Below are positions 54,395-63,261 of a stretch of 64,000 nt of DNA, in pieces. How positions within the stretch are numbered: the stretch's first letter is position 1; every line of letters starts with the position of its first letter. This DNA is from Sphingosinicellaceae bacterium (GTDB lineage Bacteria > Pseudomonadota > Alphaproteobacteria > Sphingomonadales > Sphingomonadaceae): assembly GCA_019285715.1 (NCBI GenBank), contig CP079108.1, forward strand, positions 744,001 to 808,000, in the 5' to 3' direction. The notes below the pieces were generated by a model. That model worked only from the letters and a program-made list of their open reading frames with translations. It searched no databases and was not told the DNA's origin. Made by a program: the position numbers and the translations under genes.

Positions 54395-54919
54395 ATGACG
54401 GAGCAGGGCTTGCAGAGCAAACGGCGGCCGGCAGCCACGGCGAAACAGGTCATGCCGGAACCGGGCGGCCCGGAGCTCGAGACGGGCGACGGCTGGCTTA
54501 CCGAGTTCCTGCCCTACCAATTGTACCGTGTTACCAATCGCCTCAACATGCGGCTGCAGAACCGGCTGCGCGCGATCGGCATCAGCGCATCACAATGGCG
54601 GGCGCTCAGCGTTCTGCGCGCGCACGGCACGCTCACGATCGGCAAGATCGCCGAGCATGCTTTGATGGAGCAGCCCACCGTTAGCCGCGTCGTCGATCAA
54701 CTGGAGCTGGACGGGCTCGTCGTGCGACGCATCGCCGACGCCGATTCGCGTCGTATCGAGGTTCGGCTGACCGCCAAGGGTGTCGCCGCTTTCATCGATA
54801 TCCTGCCGTTCGCGATGCGGCACCAGAAGCTCGCCTTCGAAGGCTTGAGCCCCGTCGAAATCCTGACGCTGCGCGAACTTCTCGCGCGGATCGAGCGCAA
54901 CATCGACCTGTACGACTGA
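54395..54919 (+). CDS. MarR family transcriptional regulator
   Basis: A 174-residue regulator with a winged helix: LPYQLYRVTNRLNMRLQNRL, then ISASQWRALSVLRAHGTLTI, AEHALMEQPTVSRVVDQLEL and the wing DADSRRIEVRLTAKG. AGGGGAG lies six bases before ATG 54395, which settles the start. It is upstream of the VOC and amidohydrolase genes on the same strand but separated by 202 bases, so it may have its own promoter. Palindromic AT-rich sequence near 55701-55743 is a plausible target. Confidence 0.9.
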   Translation: MTEQGLQSKRRPAATAKQVMPEPGGPELETGDGWLTEFLPYQLYRVTNRLNMRLQNRLRAIGISASQWRALSVLRAHGTLTIGKIAEHALMEQPTVSRVVDQLELDGLVVRRIADADSRRIEVRLTAKGVAAFIDILPFAMRHQKLAFEGLSPVEILTLRELLARIERNIDLYD

Positions 54920-55121
54920 TCCCGCAGGGCAGGCGCCGGATCGGCTGCGATCAGCGACAATGGCACGATTGGTCACCGTCGATGAGGCGATGATCGATTG
55001 ACGCACTGCAGCAACTACGTGACATTCGTAAATCTCGGTGGTTGGCGGTGAATTTCGCCACGGGTCGGATGAGCGCGCAACCAGCCTGTCCATCCGCTGG
55101 GATGGCCGACAAGGAGGGTGT

Positions 55122-55637
55122 ATGCTGGAGACGATCGAGCGTGAACCCGAGATGCCGCCACGTGTCGGCGAGACCGTCGTTCGCGGCGTAATTCCGCGCC
55201 TCAGCGGCGTCATGACGCTGTTCTATTACGACGACGTCGCTGCCGCAGCGCGCTGGTACGCGGCCAATCTCGATTTCGAAAAGGTCATCGACTACGATTG
55301 GCTGACTGTCTTTCGGGTCGTCGATCGCAGTTACCTCGGCCTTGTCGCCGCCGGTGCCGGCAGCCAGCGGCCCGTTGCCGGCGCGAACAAGGGCGCAATG
55401 ATCAGCATCGAGACCACCGATCTCGACAAATGGCACGACCGCTTCTTCCGGGCGGGGGTCGCGGGCACCGGTCGGGGCCTCGATATCGGCTGTGACGGCC
55501 AGAGCATCGAGTTCAAGGTGCAGGATCCCGGCGGCTATACCGTCGAGTTCTTCGAGTGGATCGATCCCCCGATCGCCTGGACCGATGGCGACGAACAGCG
55601 GCGACGACTTTTGCGCCTGTTACCCCTCGCAGACTGA
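55122..55637 (+). CDS. VOC (glyoxalase/bleomycin-resistance) superfamily protein
   Basis: A 171-residue single VOC module: VMTLFYYDDVAAAARWYAAN, FRVVDRSYLGLVAAG, MISIETTDLDKWHDRFFRAG and VQDPGGYTVEFFEW are the paired beta-alpha-beta units with a likely metal Glu in VEFFEW. GGAGGG lies close to ATG 55122. Family members are dioxygenases, lyases or binding proteins. It sits between the MarR regulator and the amidohydrolase pair on the same strand and may belong to that unit. The substrate is unknown. Confidence 0.82.
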   Translation: MLETIEREPEMPPRVGETVVRGVIPRLSGVMTLFYYDDVAAAARWYAANLDFEKVIDYDWLTVFRVVDRSYLGLVAAGAGSQRPVAGANKGAMISIETTDLDKWHDRFFRAGVAGTGRGLDIGCDGQSIEFKVQDPGGYTVEFFEWIDPPIAWTDGDEQRRRLLRLLPLAD

Positions 55638-55700
55638 CCACAGGGTCGCGCGTCGCTCGAGAGTGAATGCATACTCGCGGAGGACCTGGTCGACGCACCG

Positions 55701-55759
55701 ATAATCATGAACAAATAGTTTCATGAATTATCATATGCATAATCAAGTTTTAGGCTTGA
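55701..55759. promoter_or_regulatory. AT-rich palindromic region upstream of the amidohydrolase gene, candidate operators
   Basis: Three overlapping symmetries lie 50-108 bases before ATG 55809. ATAATCATGA (55701) pairs with TCATGAATTAT (55721) with one bulge. ATTATCATATGCATAAT (55727-55743) is a near-palindrome of MarR-site size. TCAAG-N7-CTTGA lies at 55743-55759. The region is strikingly AT-rich. The MarR gene at 54395 is the nearest regulator; binding is not shown. Confidence 0.45.
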
Positions 55760-55808
55760 ATGATTATTGGTGCTGTGTACGCTGTGTCGACAAAGGGGAA
55801 CACAGGCC

Positions 55809-57170
55809 ATGCGCGTTACACGCTTTCTTACAGCGATCGCCGGCCTGCTCGCGTCCGCCGCTTTTGCCGCGCCGCCAGCCGTCATCCACGCCGGACAACT
55901 CCTTGAAACGCCGGGCAAGCCGCCGCTGGTGCAGGCGACTCTGGTGGTGGTCGATGGCAAGGTGCGCGAGGTTCGCCAGGGCTTCGTCGACCCAGCAGTG
56001 CTCGGCCTGCCTGCCGCAACCAAGGTTATCGACCTGTCGCGGATGTTCGTCATGCCGGGCTTCATCGACCTGCATGTCCACCTGAGTTCGATCGGAATAC
56101 GCGACGCCGCGGTTCGCAAGCCGACGGAGTATTTCAGCCTGGTTGGCGCGCATAACGCCAACACGACGCTGATGGCCGGCTTCACCACAGTCCGCGACCT
56201 GGGGTCGATCGGCTACACCGTGTTCGCGCTCCGCGATGCCATCCGCGACGGCCTGGTGCCGGGGCCGAAGATCCTCGCGTCCGGTGATCCGATCAGTCCG
56301 ACCGATGGCCACGCCGACAATCACGGCTACCGCGAGGACGTGATGAACGCGATGCTGCGCCGCGGCGTCTGCGACGGTGCCGACGACTGCCGGCGCGCCG
56401 TCCGTGCCGCGGTCAAGCGCGGCGCCGATGTCATCAAGGTCATGGCCAGCGGCGGGACGCTCGACGAGTCCGACGCCCCGACCGACAAGCAGTTCACCGA
56501 TGCCGAACTGCAGGCCATCGCCGAAACCGCACACGGGCTCGGCCGTAAGGTCACCGCCCACGCCCATGGCAAGGACTCGATCGACGCCTGTATCCGCGCC
56601 GGCTTCGACTCGATCGAGCACGGCATGTGGGCCGACGCCGAGACGCTGAAGGCAATGAAGGCCAAGGGCATCTGGTTGATCCCGACGGTCTATCCGATCG
56701 ACTATGTCGGCGACACACCCGAGAAGGTGCGCGCCGGGCCGATGAAGGACCTGCCGCCGGTCTCGCTGGCCAAGGTCATCGCGCTCGGCAGCCAGCCGAA
56801 GAAGCTGGCGAAAATGGCGCACCAGATCGGCACCAAGATTGCCCTCGGTACCGACGCCGGGGTCTATCCGCACGGGCAGAACGCCAACGAGTTCGTCGAG
56901 TATGTCACCGCCGGCATGACGCCGATGCAGTCGCTGATCGCCGGCACCTCGGACGCCGCCGAGGCCGGCGGCATCAAGGGCGTCGGGCGGCTCGAGCCGG
57001 GGATGGCGGCCGACCTCGTGGCGCTGGCGACGAGCCCGCTCGACGACATCCGCGCGGTCCTCGACGTGCCCTTCGTCATGCGCGACGGCATCGTCTTCAA
57101 GGACGGCGGCACGGCCGTCCCGATCCAGCAGTCGCGCGTCGAAACCGACGACGTGCAGGACGCCTACTGA
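55809..57170 (+). CDS. Exported metal-dependent amidohydrolase (imidazolonepropionase/prolidase-like)
   Basis: A 453-residue amidohydrolase with a signal peptide (RVTRFLTAIAGLLASAAFA). Metal ligands of the TIM barrel are visible: His89 and His91 in FIDLHVHL, the probable carboxylated Lys in VIKVMASGG near 218, His in VTAHAHGKD, His in IEHGMW and Asp in LGTDAG. Relatives hydrolyse dipeptides with C-terminal Pro, Lys or Arg, or other cyclic or amide substrates, in the periplasm. AAGGGGA lies nine bases before ATG 55809. The next amidohydrolase follows after 23 bases. Confidence 0.88.
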   Translation: MRVTRFLTAIAGLLASAAFAAPPAVIHAGQLLETPGKPPLVQATLVVVDGKVREVRQGFVDPAVLGLPAATKVIDLSRMFVMPGFIDLHVHLSSIGIRDAAVRKPTEYFSLVGAHNANTTLMAGFTTVRDLGSIGYTVFALRDAIRDGLVPGPKILASGDPISPTDGHADNHGYREDVMNAMLRRGVCDGADDCRRAVRAAVKRGADVIKVMASGGTLDESDAPTDKQFTDAELQAIAETAHGLGRKVTAHAHGKDSIDACIRAGFDSIEHGMWADAETLKAMKAKGIWLIPTVYPIDYVGDTPEKVRAGPMKDLPPVSLAKVIALGSQPKKLAKMAHQIGTKIALGTDAGVYPHGQNANEFVEYVTAGMTPMQSLIAGTSDAAEAGGIKGVGRLEPGMAADLVALATSPLDDIRAVLDVPFVMRDGIVFKDGGTAVPIQQSRVETDDVQDAY

Positions 57171-57193
57171 CCTCCTTTCGACAGGAAAAAGCG

Positions 57194-58570
57194 ATGCAGA
57201 CGGTCCGGGCGATGCGCAGACTCCTACTCGGTGCGGCGGCGACGCTGGCGCTCGCGGGCATCGCGCGCGCCGATACCTATACGATCGAGCATGTCACCGT
57301 GATCGACGGCCGCGGGTCGCCGCCGAAGCCCGACATGACCGTCGTCGTCGACGGCGAGCGGATCGCCTCGGTACTGCCTTCCGCGGTCGCGGGCGCCGTC
57401 CGTGGCACGGCGATCGACGGGCGCGGCAAATACCTGATGCCGGGGATGATGGATATCCACATCCACCTGCGCGGCGTCACGCCCGGCATGAACCCCGACG
57501 GCACCCACAAGACCGACCGCAAGGTCGCGCAGGCGGCGCTCGCCAGCTACCTGTATGAGGGCTTCACCAGCATCTACGACGCCGGCAACCAGCCCGAGAA
57601 CATCCTCTACGAGCGCACCGAGGAGCGCGCCGGCCGCATCCAGTCGCCGCGCATCTTCGCGACCGGTAATCTGATCACCTATCCGGGCAGTCACGGCGAC
57701 TCGATGGCGGTTCGTATCGCCAACTTCGAGAAGGACAAGGCGCTCCTCGACAAGCACATCGCCGAGCAACAGCCTGACGTCCTCAAGGTGACGTACGACG
57801 AGGAGGGCTGGGGCAGCCGGCCGATGATCACGCTGATGCCGCTGCCGCTGCTGCAGGACATTATCCAATACTACAACATGCACGGCATCCGCACGACCGT
57901 TCACGTTTCCAACGAGCGGCGCGCGATCGAGGCGATCTACGCGGGTGTCGACACCCTCGCCCATCCGGTGATCCAGGGACCGGTCAGTGATGCGTTCGTC
58001 AAGCTGATGGCGGTAAAGAAGGTCCCGTTCGCGACGACGCTGACCATAGGCGAAAACTACAGCCGCCTCACCGAACATCCCGAGTTCCTCGACCAGCCCG
58101 ACTATGTCGCGGCGTTCGCGGCCGACGAGCGCAACAAACTGCGGACCGAAACCCGCGCTGCCTACCAGGCTCGATCGTGGACGTGGTGGATGAAACTGAT
58201 GACGCCGATCTGCGAGGAGAATATCCGCAAGATCGTTGCCGCCGGGGGAGTCGCTGCGCTCGGTACCGACCAGTCGAGCGGACCGGCGGCGCACCGCGAG
58301 ATGCAGTTGCTGGTCCAGGCCGGGCTTACACCGCTCGAGGTAATCAAGATCGCGACCTACAACGGCGCGGTTTTCCTTGGGAAGGCCGATGACCTCGGCT
58401 CGGTCGAGCCGACCAAGCTCGCCGACCTCGTGCTGCTCAACGCCGACCCGAGCGTGAATATCGATAACGCCAGCAACATCGCCCTCGTCATCAAGAACGG
58501 GAAGATTGCAGACGAAAGCAAGATGCCGCTGGCAGGTGGGGTGCAGAAGAGACGCTACACAGCGAAGTAA
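57194..58570 (+). CDS. Exported metal-dependent amidohydrolase, second of a pair
   Basis: A 458-residue amidohydrolase with a signal peptide (MRRLLLGAAATLALAGIARA). His89 and His91 in MMDIHIHL, Lys in DVLKVTYDEEG, His in TTVHVSNERRA, His in TLAHPV and Asp in LGTDQSSG give the metal site. It shares the fold of the upstream gene but is only distantly similar. AGGAAA lies nine bases before ATG 57194. The same frame is open far upstream inside the preceding gene, but the Shine-Dalgarno and signal peptide decide for 57194. Both enzymes should act in the periplasm on compounds brought in by a TonB receptor. Confidence 0.87.
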   Translation: MQTVRAMRRLLLGAAATLALAGIARADTYTIEHVTVIDGRGSPPKPDMTVVVDGERIASVLPSAVAGAVRGTAIDGRGKYLMPGMMDIHIHLRGVTPGMNPDGTHKTDRKVAQAALASYLYEGFTSIYDAGNQPENILYERTEERAGRIQSPRIFATGNLITYPGSHGDSMAVRIANFEKDKALLDKHIAEQQPDVLKVTYDEEGWGSRPMITLMPLPLLQDIIQYYNMHGIRTTVHVSNERRAIEAIYAGVDTLAHPVIQGPVSDAFVKLMAVKKVPFATTLTIGENYSRLTEHPEFLDQPDYVAAFAADERNKLRTETRAAYQARSWTWWMKLMTPICEENIRKIVAAGGVAALGTDQSSGPAAHREMQLLVQAGLTPLEVIKIATYNGAVFLGKADDLGSVEPTKLADLVLLNADPSVNIDNASNIALVIKNGKIADESKMPLAGGVQKRRYTAK

Positions 58571-58807
58571 TCAGTCCCCCAATCCGGGAACCAAGATATC
58601 GATAAATCGCCGCTCTAGCAGCGGCGCATAGGCTGCTGGCGTGATCGTGACGTTCGAGACGACCGTATAGTTCACAGAATAAATCCTTACGGCGGGTCAC
58701 CGACCCGAGCAGTCAAGTTTTGCTGTTGCTTTAAGCCTGAAGGGACGTAACATATGATTCTGAATATGCTGGCGCGGGGAGGCGCGGCACAGAGGGGAAC
58801 ACCGGAC

Positions 58808-61189
58808 ATGACGAGAAGGTCATCATTTTGCGCGCTCGCTACGGCCCTGCTGGCGTCGCCCGTCGCCGGCATCGCCGCTCCCGCTGCCACGGCTGACGTC
58901 ACCGCCGCAGCGGCTGATGATGCCCTTGGCGGCGATATCATCGTCACCGCCCGCAAGCGCGGCGAGGAGCGTCTGCAGGATATTCCGGCGTCGATCTCGG
59001 CGCTCAGTGGAGACACGCTGGCGAAGATGGGCGTCTCCAAGTTCGAGGACTTCGCCTACAGCGTCCCCGGCCTGACCTTCACCGACCAGGGCCCCGGCCT
59101 CAAGCGCTACACCCTGCGCGGCGTCCAGTCGGCGGGGCAGGAGCAGGTTGCGGTCTATTACGATGAGGTCCCGATTCCGGGCATCCAGAGCTCGAGCGGC
59201 GACAGCGGCTCGCAGATCGGCGACCTCAACCTCTACGACATGGAGCGTATCGAGGTGCTGAAAGGCCCGCAGAGCACGACCTTCGGGTCGAACTCCCAGA
59301 CCGGCGCGATCCGCTTCATCACCAAGAAGCCCGACCTGCACTCGGTCAGTGGCTCGGCGAAGGTCACGGGCGCGGCCGTCGCCCATGGCGATCCGAACGG
59401 CAGCATCTACGGCATGGTCAACATGCCGCTCGTCGACAACGTGCTCGGCATCCGTGTCGTCGGCTACTATGACCGGACCGGGGGCTACATCGACAATACC
59501 CGTCTCGGCCAGAAGAACATCAACTCCGACGACACCTATGGCGGGCGCGGCATTCTGCGTTACGAGCCAAGCACCAGTTTCTCGGTCGACGCCGAAGTCT
59601 GGCTGCAGAAGCGCAACACCCACGGCAGCAGCGACTACAGTCCGTACGACACGTTCCACCAGAGCGGCGACACCAGCAATCCCGGCTACAAGGACAATGT
59701 CCCGAGCTTCGCATATTTTCAGACTGGGGAGTTCAAGAGCGGCAACTACGTGGAGACGCCGCGTCCGGATACGCAGCAGATCTACTCGCTGACTGCCAAC
59801 GGCGACCTCGGCTTCGCGCAGCTCACCGTCACCGGCTCGCTGTATAAGCGCAAGCTGCAGTTCTACCGCGACAACAGTTTCTCGGTGATCTCGCTCGGGG
59901 TCGGCCCGGTCGGCGCGACGTGCCCGGGCAACAAGCCATGCGTCCGCGCCGACCTGTTCCCCGAACTCACCGACCAGACCCAGAACCTTAACCAGAAGGC
60001 GTTCGAGGCGCGGTTGAACTCCAAGGGCACCGGCCGTTTCCAGTGGGTTGCCGGCGTGTTCGCCCGCGACCGCCAGTCGGGCTTCCGCAGCTATTCACCG
60101 ATGGTCGACAGCGACGGCCAGATCATCACCGCCAGCACGCCGCCGACCGGCTTCTCGACCGCGGTCGGTGCCGGCATCGAGGATTGCAACCCGTGCGCGT
60201 TCGCCCGGGTCAACACCCGCAGTATCAAGGAGGCCGCGGTCTTCGGCGAAGGCACCTACGACCTGACCTCGTGGCTCGAGGTGATGGGCGGCCTGCGCTA
60301 CTACGATGCCAAGCAGCGCGATCACGGCCTGACGCTGTTCCAGTTCCCGACCTTCGGCAGCACTTTGCCGGCACCGTACGACCGCAAGCTCGACGAGCAC
60401 CGCCTGATCAAGAAGGGGCAGATCTCGGTCAAGCCAACCGAGGACATCAGCATCTACGCGCTCGCCTCGCAGGGCTTCCGCCTCGGCGGCACCAACCAGT
60501 CGGCGGCGGTCCAAATCCCCGACGGCTACGAGTCGGACTCGCTGTGGAACTATGAGCTCGGCTTCAAGTCGACGTGGTTCAATCGCCGGTTGATCTTCAA
60601 CGCCGCGCTGTACCAGATCGACTGGAAGAACATCCAGGTATCGGGCCGCGATCCGACCGGCTCGTTCGCCTTCATCGGCAACGCTGGAGCCGCGAAAATC
60701 CAGGGTGCCGAGGTCGAGGTTCAGGCCCGTGTCGCCGAGGGTTTCGACGTCAGCGGTGGTTTCAACTGGCTTCCGAAACGCGAGCTGACCGAGGACCAGA
60801 TCAGCACGGATATCGCCGCCCCGGGCAAGAAGGGTGACAAGATCCCGCGCATCCCGGCGTTCACTGCGACTGCGTCGGCGCAGTACACGGTCGCGCTGCC
60901 GGTCACGGGCTGGACCGGGCTCCTGCGCGGCGACTATAGCTACAAGGGCAAGACCGGCACCGAGCTGCGCCCGACTTCGGCGACATACCGGACACAGCAT
61001 GCATACAGCATAGTCAACCTGCGTGCCGCCGCCAACAATCTCGATAATGGAGTCGGCATTGCGTTGTTCGCCGACAACATCTTCGACAAGGCTGGTGATG
61101 TCTACATCAGTGCCGCCGCCGTGACGCCCACCACCAAGTACACGAACCGCCCGCGAACGATCGGCGTCGAACTTACAAAGGCCTTTTAG
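58808..61189 (+). CDS. TonB-dependent outer-membrane receptor
   Basis: A 793-residue receptor with signal peptide (SSFCALATALLASPVAGIAA), TonB box GDIIVTARKRGE near 43, plug motif ERIEVLKGPQSTTFGSNSQTG near 150, and a barrel ending IGVELTKAF. GAGGGG lies ten bases before ATG 58808. It follows the amidohydrolase pair after 237 bases and shares with the first amidohydrolase gene a 19-base initiation region and an upstream TCAAGTTTT motif, so the three genes may be co-regulated. It may bring in the substrate of the two exported enzymes. Confidence 0.92.
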   Translation: MTRRSSFCALATALLASPVAGIAAPAATADVTAAAADDALGGDIIVTARKRGEERLQDIPASISALSGDTLAKMGVSKFEDFAYSVPGLTFTDQGPGLKRYTLRGVQSAGQEQVAVYYDEVPIPGIQSSSGDSGSQIGDLNLYDMERIEVLKGPQSTTFGSNSQTGAIRFITKKPDLHSVSGSAKVTGAAVAHGDPNGSIYGMVNMPLVDNVLGIRVVGYYDRTGGYIDNTRLGQKNINSDDTYGGRGILRYEPSTSFSVDAEVWLQKRNTHGSSDYSPYDTFHQSGDTSNPGYKDNVPSFAYFQTGEFKSGNYVETPRPDTQQIYSLTANGDLGFAQLTVTGSLYKRKLQFYRDNSFSVISLGVGPVGATCPGNKPCVRADLFPELTDQTQNLNQKAFEARLNSKGTGRFQWVAGVFARDRQSGFRSYSPMVDSDGQIITASTPPTGFSTAVGAGIEDCNPCAFARVNTRSIKEAAVFGEGTYDLTSWLEVMGGLRYYDAKQRDHGLTLFQFPTFGSTLPAPYDRKLDEHRLIKKGQISVKPTEDISIYALASQGFRLGGTNQSAAVQIPDGYESDSLWNYELGFKSTWFNRRLIFNAALYQIDWKNIQVSGRDPTGSFAFIGNAGAAKIQGAEVEVQARVAEGFDVSGGFNWLPKRELTEDQISTDIAAPGKKGDKIPRIPAFTATASAQYTVALPVTGWTGLLRGDYSYKGKTGTELRPTSATYRTQHAYSIVNLRAAANNLDNGVGIALFADNIFDKAGDVYISAAAVTPTTKYTNRPRTIGVELTKAF

Positions 61190-61276
61190 GACGCGGCTAT
61201 ATCTTGGACGTTACGCCCCCACGAAGCGCAGCCGTTTAGCAATCGCCCGGAGTCAGAAGACGTTGCAGAACGGCAA

Positions 61277-61314
61277 GACCGTACGAGCAAGCCTGCTAGC
61301 TTGTGCGTACGGTC
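61277..61314. terminator. Long hairpin between convergent genes, probable bidirectional terminator
   Basis: GACCGTACGAGCAAGC (61277-61292) pairs with GCTTGTGCGTACGGTC (61299-61314), 16 positions with two adjacent mismatches, loop CTGCTA. It lies 87 bases after the receptor stop and 79 after the end of the minus-strand urcA-like frame. No T run is present on either side. Confidence 0.6.
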
Positions 61315-61393
61315 ATCCGTGTCGCGCCTCGGAGCTGGATTGCATGCCTCCAGTACCGACCGACCACAGCAAGGAAGCCTCTCGGCGCAGGGA

Positions 61394-61744
61394 TCAACGC
61401 TCGGCGGTCATCGCTGCGTAGGGCCGGGCATGCTTGACCGCGTCGTGGTAGCAGCGCTGCTCGGCGAGCCTCAGCCACCGGCCGGCACTGCCGAAGAAGC
61501 CGATGTCGCAAACCGAGCGCGCCGCGGCTCGGACTCAGCGATTGAGCGCGGCGCGCCCTTGAGGGGTCGACAAATCCAGGTCTGCGTAGCTGACGGTCTG
61601 AACTCGGACAGTGTCGGCGAGCGCCGGGTTCTCGACGATGGGGCTCGCTCCCGCCGCGGCGGCGAGGCAGAGGCCTGCGCAGATCGCCGTGCCGAAAATG
61701 CCGAGGGCGGCGCGCACGATGGTGTGACTAAAATTGAGGGACAT
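61394..61744 (-). pseudogene. urcA: UrcA-family protein gene interrupted by an in-frame TGA
   Basis: The frame starts at ATG 61744 with AGGAG seven bases upstream. A hydrophobic signal peptide (ALGIFGTAICAGLCLAAAAG) leads to VRVQTVSYADLDLSTPQGRA, the hallmark of UrcA proteins, small exported proteins common in sphingomonads. After 69 codons a TGA (61535-61537) interrupts it. The same frame then continues VRAAARSVCDIGFFGSAGRW and ends at 61394 with the second Cys (EQRCYHDA), exactly as intact relatives do. A single CGA to TGA change would explain it. The hairpin at 61277 fits the longer gene end. The frame is also open for 84 codons upstream of the ATG (GTG at 61996), which may or may not be translated. 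Confidence 0.75.
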
Positions 61745-62025
61745 CGCTGACTCCTGGATCTTGGGAAACGTCGTCGCGCTGGCGGTAACCGCCCCGGCGG
61801 AGCGGCGACTGCCCAGCCAGCGTCTCAGCCCGACCACGGCTTGACCGAATATGGCGGTCCAGTCGTGGTTGTGGTCGGCGAGCAGCCGGGTCGCTTGGTG
61901 GTCGAGGATCATGGCAGTCTCCCGTCGCTGGCGGCCACCGACCGCGCTCTCGATTTGCCTCCGCTGGGGTAGATCGGCCAACGAAAGCTTGGACACGGGC
62001 GATAAGCTCAGCTTATGGTCTGCCG

Positions 62026-62907
62026 ATGCGCCGTTTGCCGCCTCTCGCTGCTGTCCGCGTGTTCGAGGCGGCTGCGCGCCACCTCAACTTCACCACCGCC
62101 GCCGACGAGCTCGGCATGACGCAGGCGGCGGTCAGCTATCAGGTCCGCGCGCTGGAGGAGCGGTTGGGGGTGCCGCTGTTTCTCCGCGCCAAGGGTAGGG
62201 TAACGCTATCGGATGCCGGTCGCCGCGCCGCGCCGCTGGTCAGCAGCGCGTTCGACGCGCTCGACGGTGCCTTTGCCGCGCTCCGCACGGAGGAGGCGGG
62301 AGTGCTGACCATCAGCAGCTCGACGACCTTTGCCTCGAATTGGCTGGCACCAAGGCTTGGCGGCTTCCAACTCGCCCAGCCCGACATTGCTGTGCGGCTG
62401 CACTCGTCGAACACGATCGTCGATTTCGCCCGCGACGAGGTCGATGCCGGCATCCGGTCGGTACGCGCACCGGGCCCGGGCCTTAACGCCGAGCCGCTGT
62501 TCACCGCCGACGTCACGCCGATGGCAAGCCCCGGCTTTCTTTCGCGCCACCCGATGCGCGTCCCAGCCGACCTGCTGACGGTCCCGCGACTGTCGCCCGA
62601 CGACGACTGGTGGCCGTTGTGGTTCGCCGCGGTGGGCCTCGCGCCCGACCCTCAGCGCGCCGGGCTAAGGCTCGATTCACAGGTGATCGAGGGCGCGGCG
62701 GCGATAGCGGGACAGGGCATCGCCATCCTCAGCCCGCAGATGTGGACCCGAGAGCTGGCCGACGGCCGGCTCGTCGCGCCGTTTGCAGAACTCGCCTCGA
62801 CGGGCGCCGGTTTCTGGCTTGTCTGCCCCGAGGGCCGCCGCAACGTCGCCAAGATCAAGGCGTTCCGTGCCTGGCTGCTCGCTGAGGTCGCGGCTGTCGT
62901 CGCTTGA
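62026..62907 (+). CDS. LysR family transcriptional regulator, GcvA-type
   Basis: A 293-residue regulator. The GcvA-type start RRLPPLAAVRVFEAAARHLN leads to the helix-turn-helix (FTTAADELGMTQAAVSYQVR) and the effector domain (EEAGVLTISSSTTFASNWLAPRL, about residue 90 onward; DVDAG-like EVDAGIRSV near 140). It is divergent from the urcA-like gene on the minus strand, 281 bases from the urcA ATG. In sphingomonads such a pair is common. It could regulate the urcA-like gene, now broken. Confidence 0.9.
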   Translation: MRRLPPLAAVRVFEAAARHLNFTTAADELGMTQAAVSYQVRALEERLGVPLFLRAKGRVTLSDAGRRAAPLVSSAFDALDGAFAALRTEEAGVLTISSSTTFASNWLAPRLGGFQLAQPDIAVRLHSSNTIVDFARDEVDAGIRSVRAPGPGLNAEPLFTADVTPMASPGFLSRHPMRVPADLLTVPRLSPDDDWWPLWFAAVGLAPDPQRAGLRLDSQVIEGAAAIAGQGIAILSPQMWTRELADGRLVAPFAELASTGAGFWLVCPEGRRNVAKIKAFRAWLLAEVAAVVA

Positions 62908-63261
62908 CGGCGCCGCCGGCTTTCTTCGAACCGACGCCCGCTGCCGAATTTTGCGCCTTCCTTGGAGTTTGGCGATCTACTCCGCGCAGCTGACGTTCAA
63001 TCGGCATCGCATCGGCCAGTGATGAGCGGTCGCGCTGGGCTCTGTTAACCATTACGAGACAAATATGTCAGAATTCTTTACATAACGCGGGCCTCGTTAA
63101 GGCTACGAAACGGTGCAACATGTTGATTCGAAACACTTATAGCAGATGGCATTATACTTGCATTAAACGTTGCAAGGCGTCGCTTCGTACGAAGCTTAGC
63201 TGACACTAAAAGATACTTCCTAGGCCGGGCGCTCGGCGTGTGGCCTGCAGAAAGAACTCGC
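62908..63261. other. AT-rich intergenic region with a 14-base palindrome
   Basis: About 350 bases between the LysR gene and the PEP-CTERM gene. I see no gene. Bases 63030-63220 are clearly richer in A and T than the rest of the window and probably hold the promoter of the PEP-CTERM gene. GCTTCGTACGAAGC at 63182-63195 is a perfect palindrome 67 bases upstream of the start and could be an operator. AGAAAG lies just before ATG 63262. Confidence 0.5.

Noticed and set aside
56627-57193. Upstream extension of the second amidohydrolase frame by 189 codons
   Set aside because: It overlaps the first amidohydrolase in another frame; the Shine-Dalgarno and signal peptide place the start at 57194.
2899-61537. 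A shared recoding signal at the two in-frame stops (2899 TAA, 61535 TGA)
   Set aside because: The stops differ, no similar context or downstream structure is shared, and neither family is known for recoding.
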